Source: Corynebacterium rouxii | GTDB lineage: Bacteria; Actinomycetota; Actinomycetes; Mycobacteriales; Mycobacteriaceae | DNA length: 64,000 nucleotides | Assembly (NCBI RefSeq): GCF_902702935.1 | Contig: NZ_LR738855.1 | Span: forward strand, 1,984,001-2,048,000 | Reading direction: 5' to 3' | Part shown: piece after piece, positions 18,507-27,118 of the stretch | Position numbering within the stretch: the first letter of the stretch is position 1 | How the letters are laid out: every line of letters starts with the position of its first letter | The notes under the pieces: generated by a model | The model's database searches: none | Told to the model about the DNA's origin: nothing | The model's input: only the letters and a program-made list of their open reading frames with translations | Translations under genes and position numbers: made by a program

Positions 18507-19958
18507 ATGCTCAAGCTTTTCGACGCGCCCCTCTTCCGCACCCTCAAACGAAGGCAAGAGGCGTCGACAGGCACCGCAACTATCGACGTTGCCGCAGCCC
18601 CCGCTCTCGCCCCCATCGCCCCCGTCGATCTGACCGACCGTGGGCAGGTCACCGGTGCTTTAGAGATCGCTGCGCGCATTGGTGAGATCCTCATCATTGC
18701 GGGCACAACCAACTCGGACGCTTCCCGACAAGTGGTGGCGGTCACAGAATCTTTTGGACTCTGGAATTGCCACGTGGATATGACCTCAAACCGGATTCGT
18801 TTGTTTGCAAACGTTTCCGATGATCGTCGAAATCCTGTCGCCGTAGTTCGCATCATCACCCCGGCAGCACAGAACTTCCGCAAGCTGATCCTCGTCGACC
18901 GCCTCATCCGCGACATCCACTCCGGCAAGGCCTCCCCCATCGACGCCGAAACCCGCCTCGACGCCATCGACCGCTCCAAAGACCCCATGGGACTATTCGG
19001 CTTCGTCGCCTCCTTCGCCGTCATGTCTGGTGCCGTGGCACTTCTTCTCGGCGGTGACATCCCCGTCGCCCTGATCTCCACCCTCGCCGGTGGCACCATC
19101 ATGTGGATGAGCGCCAAGCTTAGCGACCTTGGCCTGCCCATCTTTTTCCAAAACACCGCCGGCGGAATCTTCGTCGCCATTTTGGCGGCCATCGCCTACA
19201 AATGGGGCCTCTTCTTCGGACTCCAGCTTCGCCCCAGCATGATCATCGCAACCTCGATCATCGTGATGGTCGCAGGCCTCACACTTGTCCAAGCCATCCA
19301 AAATGGGGTCACCGCGGCCCCTATCTCAGGCACCGCAAGGCTTTTCGACGCCATCATCATCACCGCAGGCATCGTCGCTGGCATCGCCATCGGCGCATCC
19401 CTCGCCGCTACCCTCGGATACCCCCTGCCACCTGTGGAAACATTGCCGGTACCCAACCTCGCCAGCCAAACCGTCCGTGTGATCGGCAGCACCCTCGCCT
19501 CTGCAGCTTTCGCTCGCTCCTGCTACGCCGACTGGCCATCCGTTGTCATCTCTGGAGTGACAGCAATGATGGGTTCCTCACTGTTCTACTTCGCGCTAGT
19601 CCCCACCGGCGTCAAGGACATCACAGCCACCGCTACCACTGCTGTCATCATCGGACTAGTTGGCGGTTTACTCGGTCGCCGTTATCAGATCCCCCCGCTG
19701 GTCATTTCTATCGCGGGCATTACCCCCTTGTTGCCCGGTTCTGCGATCTACCGCGGTTTATTCGGTTTGCTCAACGAGCAGATCCTCGTCGGTTTTTCCA
19801 ACCTCACCTATGCGTTTGCCGCTGCTACCGCATTGTCCGCCGGTGTGGTTTTTGGTGAATGGATCGCGCGCAGGTTACGACGCCCACCGTCGCTGGCCCA
19901 TTACCGCAAAGTGGCGGTGCGGATCATGCGCGCACGACGTCGAAACGTATTCCACTAG
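18507..19958 (+). CDS. Threonine/serine exporter family (ThrE-like) membrane protein, paralogue 1
   Basis: 483 residues from the ATG at 18507 (MLKLFDAPLFRTL). It has a soluble N-terminal half (DUF1212-like: LEIAARIGEILIIAGTTNSD, then VDRLIRDIHSGKASP) and a C-terminal set of about 10 helices with SGTARLFDAIIITAGIVAG and GITPLLPGSAIYRGLF, both matching ThrE of C. glutamicum. A second, closer ThrE homologue lies 425 bp downstream beyond tRNA-Thr, so this is a diverged duplicate. Its codon use is strongly C-ending (ATC, GCC, CTC), unlike the neighbour, which is G/T-ending. The upstream start is uncertain because no clear ribosome site is seen. Confidence 0.82.
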   Translation: MLKLFDAPLFRTLKRRQEASTGTATIDVAAAPALAPIAPVDLTDRGQVTGALEIAARIGEILIIAGTTNSDASRQVVAVTESFGLWNCHVDMTSNRIRLFANVSDDRRNPVAVVRIITPAAQNFRKLILVDRLIRDIHSGKASPIDAETRLDAIDRSKDPMGLFGFVASFAVMSGAVALLLGGDIPVALISTLAGGTIMWMSAKLSDLGLPIFFQNTAGGIFVAILAAIAYKWGLFFGLQLRPSMIIATSIIVMVAGLTLVQAIQNGVTAAPISGTARLFDAIIITAGIVAGIAIGASLAATLGYPLPPVETLPVPNLASQTVRVIGSTLASAAFARSCYADWPSVVISGVTAMMGSSLFYFALVPTGVKDITATATTAVIIGLVGGLLGRRYQIPPLVISIAGITPLLPGSAIYRGLFGLLNEQILVGFSNLTYAFAAATALSAGVVFGEWIARRLRRPPSLAHYRKVAVRIMRARRRNVFH

Positions 19959-19997
19959 GCGGCCGCGTGGCGCATGCTGTAAATCCGCGAGCTCGAA

Positions 19998-20069
19998 CTC
20001 GAGAACACAAAAACCCAAGGACGCGAAAAACACCCGAAATTGCCGCCCTTGGGTTTTCGTGTTCTTGAG
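19998..20069 (+). terminator. Long hairpin after ThrE paralogue 1
   Basis: A 23-bp imperfect stem (CTCGAGAACAC... at 19998-20020, complement at 20047-20069) has a 26-nt loop. It follows the stop at 19958 and is probably the terminator of this gene. Confidence 0.65.
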
Positions 20070-20132
20070 GTCAAGGAGGCGAATCGCCAGCGCTCCCCCG
20101 CATTTTCAAACATTTTTTAGACACTTAACCAA

Positions 20133-20173
20133 AAAGGTCAAGTACTGAATTTCAGAAACAGTACTTGACCTTT
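20133..20173. terminator. Terminator of tRNA-Thr
   Basis: A perfect 15-bp stem, AAAGGTCAAGTACTG (20133-20147) with its complement at 20159-20173, has an 11-nt loop. It sits 9 bp beyond the 3' end of the minus-strand tRNA and is flanked by A/T tracts. Confidence 0.8.
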
Positions 20174-20182
20174 ATGTTTTGA

Positions 20183-20254
20183 GCTGGAGATGGGACTTGA
20201 ACCCACAACCTACGCATTACAAGTGCGTTGCGCTACCAATTGCGCCACTCCAGC
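20183..20254 (-). tRNA. tRNA-Thr (anticodon UGU)
   Basis: The reverse complement folds into a full cloverleaf: acceptor GCTGGAG/CTCCAGC, D stem GCGC/GCGC, anticodon stem ACGCA/TGCGT with loop CTTGTAA (anticodon TGT, reading ACA and other Thr codons), variable loop AGGTT, and T arm GTGGG-TTCAAGT-CCCAT. It is 72 nt without encoded CCA. By chance or not, it sits between two threonine exporter homologues. Confidence 0.97.
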
Positions 20255-20382
20255 ACGCGCGTTCTTTTCTACAAGTTCGCACTGGGGTGACAGTCTACAG
20301 GAATATGTGGCCGTCAAGCAAAGCCGCGCGAGAGTCTGTAGTGTCGTGGCTGGAAATGTGTGGGAAGTAAAGGGGCCGTATC

Positions 20383-21927
20383 GTGGGTCTGTTTGAGAAG
20401 CTGCGTGGTTGGTTCGCAGGTTCTGGCCGTATTGCAACGATTGATGCTGTTAAGGCTGCACCGCCGCCGTCGCCGCTGGCTCCTATTGATTTGACGGATC
20501 CTGCCCAAGTGGCGGGTGTGATGGATTTGGCGGCTCGTATTGGCGACATCTTGTTGTCGGCGGGTACGGCTAATCGTGATACGAAGGCCCAGATTCACGC
20601 GGTGACGGCTGCTTATGGTTTGTTGTATTGCCATGTGGATATCACGTTGAACACGATTACGGTGTTTACCACTATTGGGTCTGAGAAGAAGATCCCGGTG
20701 AGTGTGTTTCGTGTTGTGCGCTCGATGAATACGGATTTTTCTAAGTTGAGTGAGGTTGACCGGTTGATTCGGTCGATTCAGGCGGGTGCTACTCCCCCTG
20801 ATGTGGCTGAGAAGATTTTGAATGAATTGTTTCAGACTCGGGCGAAGTATCGGTTCCGTACGGCAGTGTTTGGGTGGGGGTTTTTGGGCGCTGCGGTGTC
20901 GGTGTTGTTGGGGGGTTCGTGGCTGGTGGCGTTGGCGTCGTTCGTGGTGGCGTTGGTGATTATGGGCGGCAGTGTGTGGCTGGATCGTAATTCGTTGCCA
21001 TTGTTTTTCCAGAATATTTTTGGTGGTTTCATTGCGACGTTTCCAGCGGCGTTGCTTTATAGTGCGGTGACGTCGCATGGGGTGTCTATTTCGCCGAGCC
21101 ATATTGTTGCCGCTGGCATTGTGGTGATGATGGCAAATTTGACGATGGTGCAGTCGTTGCAGGATGGCATTACAGGTGCTCCGGTGACGGCGAGTGCGCG
21201 CTTTTTTGAGACGTTGCTGATTACTGGCGCGATTGTGGCTGGTGTTGGTGTGGGTATCCAGTTGGCGGCGTCGTTGGGTATTACGTTGCCACCGTTGGAG
21301 CAGGCTGCGTTGTTAGGCGGTAGTCCGTCGTGGGTGAAGGTGTTTGCTGGTGCTGCGGCGTCGGCGGCTTTTGCGGTGGGTTGTTATGCGGAATTGTCTG
21401 CGGTGGTGGTGTCTGGTTTGACTGCTGCTGCGGGTTCGTTTGTGTATTACTACTTGTTGATTCCTGCGGGTATTGGCCCTGTGGTTGCTACGGCTATTGC
21501 GGCGACGTGTATTGGTTTTGGTGGCGGTTTGTTGGCGCGTAGGTTTTTGATTCCGCCGTTGATTACTGCGGTTGCTGGTATTACGCCGATGTTGCCGGGT
21601 TTGTCGATTTATCGGGGTATGTATGCGGCGTTGAATGAGCAGACGTTGCTCGGTTTTACGAACGTTGCGATGGCATTGTCTATTTGTTGTTCGTTGGCTG
21701 CTGGTGTGGTGTTGGGCGAGTGGATTGCGCGCCGTATTCGCAGGCCACAGAGTTTCAAGCCATATACGGCTTTTCGACGTTCGCACCGTTATTCTTTCCG
21801 TCAGGCCCAGTTGGCGGCGCAGCGTCGTGCGCAGGATGAGGCTGAGGAGCGTGCGGATAGGCGGCGTCGTTTTGCTAAGGGTCGGCTGCCTATGACGAGT
21901 CCTAGTAAGCGAAAGCGCGGTTTTTAG
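20383..21927 (+). CDS. thrE: Threonine/serine exporter ThrE
   Basis: Inner-membrane proton-driven exporter of threonine and serine. The sequence closely resembles C. glutamicum ThrE: AAPPPSPLAPIDLTDPAQVA, LAARIGDILLSAGTANRDT, VDRLIRSIQAGATPP, GITGAPVTASARFFETLL and GITPMLPGLSIYRGMYA. It has a soluble N-terminal domain of about 150 residues, then about 10 helices, then a strongly basic, glutamine/arginine-rich tail of about 55 residues. The GTG at 20383 (MGLFEKLRGWFAG) has AAAGGGG 7-8 bp upstream. It is 514 residues, slightly longer than the 489 of C. glutamicum because of the tail. Confidence 0.93.
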   Translation: MGLFEKLRGWFAGSGRIATIDAVKAAPPPSPLAPIDLTDPAQVAGVMDLAARIGDILLSAGTANRDTKAQIHAVTAAYGLLYCHVDITLNTITVFTTIGSEKKIPVSVFRVVRSMNTDFSKLSEVDRLIRSIQAGATPPDVAEKILNELFQTRAKYRFRTAVFGWGFLGAAVSVLLGGSWLVALASFVVALVIMGGSVWLDRNSLPLFFQNIFGGFIATFPAALLYSAVTSHGVSISPSHIVAAGIVVMMANLTMVQSLQDGITGAPVTASARFFETLLITGAIVAGVGVGIQLAASLGITLPPLEQAALLGGSPSWVKVFAGAAASAAFAVGCYAELSAVVVSGLTAAAGSFVYYYLLIPAGIGPVVATAIAATCIGFGGGLLARRFLIPPLITAVAGITPMLPGLSIYRGMYAALNEQTLLGFTNVAMALSICCSLAAGVVLGEWIARRIRRPQSFKPYTAFRRSHRYSFRQAQLAAQRRAQDEAEERADRRRRFAKGRLPMTSPSKRKRGF

Positions 21928-21987
21928 CGTAGAATACTTGTTTTGCACTAGTAGCTACAACATCTTTATCTCCCTAAAGGAGGAGCC

Positions 21988-22332
21988 TTGCCCCCCAAGG
22001 TCACTGATACCCACACTAACTCTGCTGAATCTTTGCATGCTGTTGAGGCGGAAACCGCTGCCGCAGCACGCCGTATTGTCGCAGGTTACGCCACCGATTT
22101 CTTTGATGGTGTGACGTTGATGTGCATGTTGGGTGTGGAGCCGGAGGGGTTGTCATACCGCAAGGTTGCAGCAGAGTACGAGGAAGCTAACGCTCCTAAG
22201 AAGACTCGTGCGAAGAAGACGTCTAAGAAGTCGACAAAGAAGAGCACCAAGAAGTCGACAAAGAAGACGACGAAGAAGGCTGCTAAGAAGACTGCTAAGA
22301 AGAGCACCAAAAAGACCACTAAAAAGGCCTAG
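21988..22332 (+). CDS. Small protein with a histone H1-like lysine-rich tail
   Basis: 114 residues from a TTG start preceded by AAAGGAGGAG. The first 65 residues form a compact acidic-to-neutral domain (AETAAAARRIVAGYATDFFDG...MCMLGVEPEGLSYRKVA). The last 45 or so are almost only Lys, Thr, Ser and Ala in KKxTKK-type repeats, as in histone H1 and the C-terminal tails of mycobacterial HupB or MDP1. DNA or polyanion binding is inferred from the tail. The stop TAG overlaps the GTG of otsA by one base, so it is cotranscribed and coupled with trehalose synthesis. A role linked to otsA is unknown. Confidence 0.8.
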   Translation: MPPKVTDTHTNSAESLHAVEAETAAAARRIVAGYATDFFDGVTLMCMLGVEPEGLSYRKVAAEYEEANAPKKTRAKKTSKKSTKKSTKKSTKKTTKKAAKKTAKKSTKKTTKKA

Positions 22333-23780
22333 TGGGCATCGTGTCTGCGATCGAATCGAATGAGGGCGAGCAACTTTTCGACTTTGTCGTGGTTGCTAAT
22401 CGGTTGCCTGTTGACTTAAGCACGTCTGCTGATGGGTCGCCGTGTTGGGTGGCTAGCCCTGGTGGTTTGGTCACTGCGTTAACGCCTGTTCTTGCTGGCA
22501 ACCGTGGTTGTTGGGTGGGCTGGCATGGCGGCACTGGCCCCGCTCCTGATCCGTTTCGTACTGACACGAACATTTGGGTGCATCCGGTTGCGTTGAGCGA
22601 TCATGATTTTGAGGGCTTTTACGAGGGCTTTTCTAATGCCACCTTGTGGCCGTTGTACCACGATTTGATTGTATCGCCGGTGTATAACCGCGATTGGTGG
22701 ACGGCCTACCGTGAGGTGAATTTGAAGTTTGCTTCGGCGGTTGCTGAGGTTGCCGCCGAGGGCGCTGTGGTGTGGGTTCAGGATTATCAGTTGCAACTAG
22801 TTCCTGGTATTTTGCGCCAGATTCGTCCTGATCTTACGATCGGCTTTTTCTTACATATTCCGTTCCCGCATTCGGATTTGTTCCGCCAGTTGCCGTGGCG
22901 CGAGGAGATCGTCCGTGGTTTGTTAGGAGCGGATTTGGTTGGTTTCCATCTGACATCCAGCGCGAATAATTTCTTGGACTTGGCTGCGGCTCTTGGCCTA
23001 GAAGCTCAGGGGCGCGCGGAGGTCCGTGAGGTGAGCGCGACGGTGACGGCTGGCGACGGCCACGTGGTCAGCGTGGCAGCGTATCCGATTTCTATTGATG
23101 TGGAGCCTTTGATTGCTACACATAGTAATCGTGATGAGATCCGTGCTGAGTTTGGCTACCCAGAGACGCTGATTTTGGGTGTGGATCGTCTCGATTACAC
23201 GAAGGGCATTTTGCAGCGTCTGTTGGCTTTTGAGGAGCTGCTCGAAAGCGGTGCTGTTGATCCGAATACCACTGTGTTTGCGCAGGTGGCTACTCCTTCG
23301 CGGGAGCGAATTGAGCATTATAAGCAGGCTCGTTCTGAGGTTGAAGAGGCCGTGGGGCGTATCAATGGACGTTTTGGTTCTATTGGTCGTTCTGTGGTGC
23401 ATTATCACCATCGTCATATGGATCGCAGTGAGTTAAATAAACTGTATCGTGCTGCGGACATTATGCTGGTCACGCCGTTTAAAGACGGTATGAATCTGGT
23501 GGCCAAGGAGTATGTGTCTTGCCATGGTGATGGTTCAGGTGCAATGGTTCTTAGCGAGTTTACTGGTGCCGCCGTGGAGCTTGAGCAGGCATTTTTGTGT
23601 AATCCTTTTGATTTGGAGTCGATCAAGCGCCAGATTGCTGGTGCGGTGACAACGCTAAAGAATCATCCGGAAGCTGCACGGGATCGTATGTTGGCTATGC
23701 ACCAGCAGGTGGTTGACCATGATGTAAATGTGTGGGCCTCGGCGTTTTTGCGTGATCTTAGTAGCGCGCATACGTCGTAA
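22332..23780 (+). CDS. otsA: Trehalose-6-phosphate synthase
   Basis: GT20 retaining glycosyltransferase joining a glucose nucleotide and glucose-6-phosphate; it supplies trehalose for osmoprotection and mycolate carriers. Motifs in order: VVVANRLPVD, ASPGGLVTALTPVL, VWVQDYQLQLVP, HIPFPHSDLFRQLPWREEI, VDRLDYTKGILQRL and PFKDGMNLVAKEYV. It is 482 residues from the GTG at 22332, which overlaps the previous stop; a second GTG nine bases on is possible. The operon order histone-like protein, otsA, lipoprotein, otsB is as in other corynebacteria. Confidence 0.96.
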   Translation: MGIVSAIESNEGEQLFDFVVVANRLPVDLSTSADGSPCWVASPGGLVTALTPVLAGNRGCWVGWHGGTGPAPDPFRTDTNIWVHPVALSDHDFEGFYEGFSNATLWPLYHDLIVSPVYNRDWWTAYREVNLKFASAVAEVAAEGAVVWVQDYQLQLVPGILRQIRPDLTIGFFLHIPFPHSDLFRQLPWREEIVRGLLGADLVGFHLTSSANNFLDLAAALGLEAQGRAEVREVSATVTAGDGHVVSVAAYPISIDVEPLIATHSNRDEIRAEFGYPETLILGVDRLDYTKGILQRLLAFEELLESGAVDPNTTVFAQVATPSRERIEHYKQARSEVEEAVGRINGRFGSIGRSVVHYHHRHMDRSELNKLYRAADIMLVTPFKDGMNLVAKEYVSCHGDGSGAMVLSEFTGAAVELEQAFLCNPFDLESIKRQIAGAVTTLKNHPEAARDRMLAMHQQVVDHDVNVWASAFLRDLSSAHTS

Positions 23781-23807
23781 AGCGTCCTTCTAGTCTCGCG
23801 AGGAGTG

Positions 23808-24290
23808 ATGGTGTTGCGTCGATTAGTAGTTGTTGCCTGCATGGGTGTGCTTCTTGCGGGGTGTGGTACGCAGCCCACTCAGGTGACGAATTCGCGGTGG
23901 CAAGTGACCGCGGTGCATACCACGCCGGAGTATCCGAGTTTTGTGCCTGATGACATCGCCGGCACTGTATATATGAGTTTTGGTCGCGGTTCGGTAGCTG
24001 GTTATACCGGTTGTGCGCGCTTCCAGGGCGCGGCACAATTTAGTGATGATCAGGGCGCGGAGGCAGCCCCGGAGGCCGCAAGTAGGGTCACGATGACAAA
24101 GCTGCGCTTCCAGCCTATCGACGACTCCTGCGAGGGGCATCACCGTTATCTTCACGATGCGATGGTGTCAATCATTGCGGATTCGGCCCTTGATATTCAC
24201 CATGGTTCCAGCCAGCAGATGGTATTGACCCGTGAGGTGGATCAGGTGGATAAACCGTCGATTAGCTTGGTGTCCAACCATGTGGACTAG
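23808..24290 (+). CDS. Putative lipoprotein between otsA and otsB
   Basis: About 160 residues with a lipoprotein signal: a short basic start, the hydrophobic core VVVACMGVLLAG, and the lipobox LLAGC with Cys about 20 residues in. After lipidation the protein would sit on the outside of the membrane. The body (TNSRWQVTAVHTTPEYPS, TVYMSFGRGSVAGYTGCARFQG) resembles META/heat-shock HslJ-like beta domains, but only weakly. The start is ambiguous: GTG 23805, ATG 23808 or GTG 23811, with GAGGAG at 23799-23804. Its end overlaps the otsB start, so it belongs to the trehalose operon; its function is unknown. Confidence 0.8.
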   Translation: MVLRRLVVVACMGVLLAGCGTQPTQVTNSRWQVTAVHTTPEYPSFVPDDIAGTVYMSFGRGSVAGYTGCARFQGAAQFSDDQGAEAAPEAASRVTMTKLRFQPIDDSCEGHHRYLHDAMVSIIADSALDIHHGSSQQMVLTREVDQVDKPSISLVSNHVD

Positions 24291-25038
24291 TAATCAGCAG
24301 AAGGCGTTGGATCATCTAGCTACTGCCCCCTCGTTGTTGGTGGTGTCTGATTTTGATGGCACTCTTGCGGGCTTTAGCCACGATGCCATGCAGGTGCCGG
24401 TTAATCATGTTGCTATGGCGGCGCTGCAACAGCTCACGAGCCTGCCACGCACCCGGGTGGCATTGCTGTCGGGGCGCGATGTCCAGGGGCTGATTCAGGT
24501 TTCTGGTGCTGCTGCCCCGATGATTGTGGCGGGTTCGCATGGTGCGGAGTCGACGGAAGGCGGGCTGGTTCTCAACGAGGCTCAGCAGACGGCGCTGAGC
24601 ACGGTGACCACTGCGTTGGAGAAGATTGCGGCGTCAGTACCGGGTGCGTTTGTGGAGCTTAAGCCTTATCATCGAGTGCTTCATGTAATTCGAGTTGCGG
24701 ACAAGCAGCAGGCACGTACTGCGCTTGATCGCGCTCTTGCGCTGGAGATCCCCGGGGCGAAGCTCGCTGAGGGTAAGTGGATTGCTGAGGCCTCGGTGGT
24801 GGACTTTACTAAGGGCACGTGGATTACGTCCGCCCAAGAGCAGTATCGTCCATCCGCAACGCTGTTTTTGGGCGACGACACTACAGATGAAAACGGTTTT
24901 GCAGCGTTAGGATCCCAAGACGTGGGCATCAAAGTAGGTGCTGGGGATACCTGTGCCACGGTACGCCTTGAGTCCATCGACCGTGTGGGACAGTTTTTGT
25001 CTAGCCTCGCCGCTGCGCGTTCGGTGGCACAACAGTAG
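24280..25038 (+). CDS. otsB: Trehalose-6-phosphate phosphatase
   Basis: HAD-superfamily phosphatase completing the OtsAB route to free trehalose. The nucleophile motif is SDFDGTLAGF, motif II is ALLSGRDVQGL, and the metal-binding motif is FLGDDTTDENGF. It is 252 residues from the ATG at 24280 (MWTSNQQKALDHL), which overlaps the lipoprotein stop; the open frame starts 16 codons earlier without a ribosome site. The 3' end overlaps the converging LacI-type gene by 38 bp. Confidence 0.93.
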   Translation: MWTSNQQKALDHLATAPSLLVVSDFDGTLAGFSHDAMQVPVNHVAMAALQQLTSLPRTRVALLSGRDVQGLIQVSGAAAPMIVAGSHGAESTEGGLVLNEAQQTALSTVTTALEKIAASVPGAFVELKPYHRVLHVIRVADKQQARTALDRALALEIPGAKLAEGKWIAEASVVDFTKGTWITSAQEQYRPSATLFLGDDTTDENGFAALGSQDVGIKVGAGDTCATVRLESIDRVGQFLSSLAAARSVAQQ

Positions 25039-26128
25039 CCCCTGGGTGGAACGAAGTCGCCAGGATCTCGCGGTGTAGTTGCCCACGGGAGATCACGTTG
25101 TGGTTCTTTTGCGCTTCTTCGATCATCGAATACAGCAAGGTTCCGGCGCGTTCGCCTTTGATTTTGTTCGGCTGGAGCACCGTGGTCAGTTCGCGGTTAA
25201 GTGCTGGGGTAATACCGTCGAATCCGGTCACCGAGAGGTCCTCTGGCACCCGCAGCCCTAGTTCTTTGGCGTATTCCAGCACGCCGAAGGCCATGGTGTC
25301 GGTGGTGCACAAGATGGCAGTCACGTCAGGGTGGGTGGCGAGCAGTTCGCGGGCCGCGTCGATGTTGTTGGCGGGGTCGTTGATGTGGCGTTCGATGATC
25401 GGTACAGCGCCGGCGGGGATGCCGGCGGCATCGAATACTTCGAGTGCGCCTTGGACGCGAGCTCGTTGCACATGGTGGTGGGCGTGCTCTAGGCGTTCGA
25501 GTGAGACAGGGCCGTTGTTAGGCTCGGAGTCGAGGCGAATACACAGGATGCCAATGTTGCGGTGGCCGGCGTCGACAAGCGCTTGGGCTGCGGGAGCGAT
25601 GGCTGCGTGGTCGTCGATACCGACGAAGGACATGCGGTGATCGTCGGCAGGCTGGTCGCATACCACGGCGGGTAGTCCCCTAGCATGCACGGCTTCGAGG
25701 AAGGGGTCACCCTTGGCCACTGAGTAGACCACAAATCCGTCGACAACAGCGGAGTTGACCAGCTGTTTTGCTGCGGTTGGGTCGAGGGAGTCGGGGCCCA
25801 CAGGCACGAGCGTCATGGAGGTTTGGGAGCCCGCCGATGCCTCGGCCATTCCCGCAAGGAAGTCGACCGAGGCGAGGTCTTCAAACGCGTAGGTGAGGTG
25901 GTCGGTAAACAACACGCCGACGCTTCCTACCCGGCGCGTGCGTAGCGAGCGTGCTGTGGGGTCGGGGCCTAGGTATCCCAAGCGTTCCGCCGTGGCGAGG
26001 ATTTGTTCGCGCAGTTCTGCGGACAGTTGCTGCGGATGGTTGTAAGCGTTGGACACCGTGGTGCGTGATACGCCTAGTTCCGCTGCGAGTGCCGCAAGGC
26101 TGGGACGCTGGGTATTTCGGGAAGCCAT
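25001..26128 (-). CDS. ipsA: LacI-family transcriptional regulator, IpsA-like
   Basis: 375 residues. The N-terminal LacI helix-turn-helix and hinge are SLAALAAELGVSRTTVSNAYNHP followed by a periplasmic-binding-protein-like sensor domain (VGSVGVLFTDHLTYAFEDL to MIEEAQKNHN). Position directly after otsB and before the rRNA methylase and cysS matches the place of IpsA in C. glutamicum, the inositol-sensing regulator of inositol-derived lipid synthesis. The symbol rests on that synteny and is not proven. The ATG at 26128 (MASRNTQRPSL) has GGTGG 5 bp upstream; an ATG four codons earlier lacks one. Confidence 0.8.
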   Translation of the reverse strand: MASRNTQRPSLAALAAELGVSRTTVSNAYNHPQQLSAELREQILATAERLGYLGPDPTARSLRTRRVGSVGVLFTDHLTYAFEDLASVDFLAGMAEASAGSQTSMTLVPVGPDSLDPTAAKQLVNSAVVDGFVVYSVAKGDPFLEAVHARGLPAVVCDQPADDHRMSFVGIDDHAAIAPAAQALVDAGHRNIGILCIRLDSEPNNGPVSLERLEHAHHHVQRARVQGALEVFDAAGIPAGAVPIIERHINDPANNIDAARELLATHPDVTAILCTTDTMAFGVLEYAKELGLRVPEDLSVTGFDGITPALNRELTTVLQPNKIKGERAGTLLYSMIEEAQKNHNVISRGQLHREILATSFHPGATVVPPNAQRRG

Positions 26129-26149
26129 AGGCACCACCATACAGTTGCG

Positions 26150-27091
26150 TTACTTCAGGCGACGCTGGCGGGCGAATTCGCTGAGCACTACGCCTGCTGC
26201 TACAGAGGCGTTGAGGGATTCAACCCACCCGGCCATCGGGATGGACATGAGGGAGTCGCAGTTGTCGCGCACGAGGCGAGAGATGCCTTTGCCTTCGGAG
26301 CCGACGACGATCACAACTGGGCCGCTGCCGTCGTAGTGGTCCAAGGTGGCGTCGCCACCGGCGTCGAGGCCGACGACCTGGTAGCCGTTTTGTTGGAATT
26401 CTTGGACGGCGCGGGTGATGTTGGTGGCCTTAGCTACGGGCAGGCGCGCTGCGGTGCCTGCTGAGGTACGCCATGCTACTGCGGTCACCGATGCGGAGCG
26501 ACGCTCTGGGATGACCACGCCGTGGCCGCCGAATGCTGCTACGGAGCGGATAACGGCACCGAGGTTGCGGGGGTCGGTGATGTTGTCGAGGACCACGACC
26601 ATGCCGTCTTCACCGGTGGAGTTGATGCGACCGATGAGGTCAAACACGGTGGTGTACTTGTATGGCGGAATTTGTAGGCCGATGCCTTGGTGCATGCCGT
26701 TGCCGGTCATGAGGTCCATCTCGTGGCGGGGTACCTCGATCATGGGGATACCACGGGAGTGGGCGATCTGAACGGCTTCGCTTAGGCGGTTGTCGTTTTT
26801 GGTTCCTTCTACGATGTAGAGCGAGGTTGCTGGCACCTTAGCGTGCAGGCATTCGACGACGGGGTTGCGGCCCACGACCAGTTCGGAGGTTTCCTCCTTG
26901 ATATGGCGGCCTTGGTCGCGACGCTTGCGTTCCATCTTCTTTTTGTATGCTGCGTGGTACTCGCGGTCCTCGGCTTTAGGGGTTGGGCCTTTGCCTTTGA
27001 GTCCGCGGCGGCGTACTGCGCCGGAGCCTTTTGTTGCGCCCTTTTTGTTGGTTTTGCGTAAACCTGGGCGGTTGGTGTGATTACCAGCCAT
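26150..27091 (-). CDS. rlmB: 23S rRNA 2'-O-ribose methyltransferase, SpoU/TrmH family (RlmB-like)
   Basis: SPOUT methyltransferase that uses S-adenosylmethionine to methylate a ribose in 23S rRNA (Gm2251 in E. coli; site not shown here). The substrate-binding N-domain ends near [20 protein letters not shown]. The knotted catalytic domain has motifs [39 protein letters not shown] and [19 protein letters not shown]. Before these, the first 75 residues are a very basic, low-complexity extension ([20 protein letters not shown]), common in actinobacterial members and likely rRNA-binding. It is 313 residues, ATG with GAGAG upstream, following cysS by 27 bp. Confidence 0.92.
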   Translation of the reverse strand: MAGNHTNRPGLRKTNKKGATKGSGAVRRRGLKGKGPTPKAEDREYHAAYKKKMERKRRDQGRHIKEETSELVVGRNPVVECLHAKVPATSLYIVEGTKNDNRLSEAVQIAHSRGIPMIEVPRHEMDLMTGNGMHQGIGLQIPPYKYTTVFDLIGRINSTGEDGMVVVLDNITDPRNLGAVIRSVAAFGGHGVVIPERRSASVTAVAWRTSAGTAARLPVAKATNITRAVQEFQQNGYQVVGLDAGGDATLDHYDGSGPVVIVVGSEGKGISRLVRDNCDSLMSIPMAGWVESLNASVAAGVVLSEFARQRRLK

Positions 27092-27118
27092 GGTTGTTCT
27101 CTCAGTTCGTGTAGTCGT

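Noticed and set aside
18395..19192. Long N-terminal extension of pyruvate:quinone oxidoreductase (frame open to 844 codons)
   Set aside because: It is antisense to the ThrE-type gene, has no family similarity, and a good ATG with ribosome site exists at 18394.
22086..22319. Hydrophobic minus-strand frame (VFLVLFLAVFLAAFF-type) opposite the Lys-rich protein
   Set aside because: It is the mirror of AAG/AAA lysine codons (CTT/TTT gives Leu/Phe), not a membrane protein gene.
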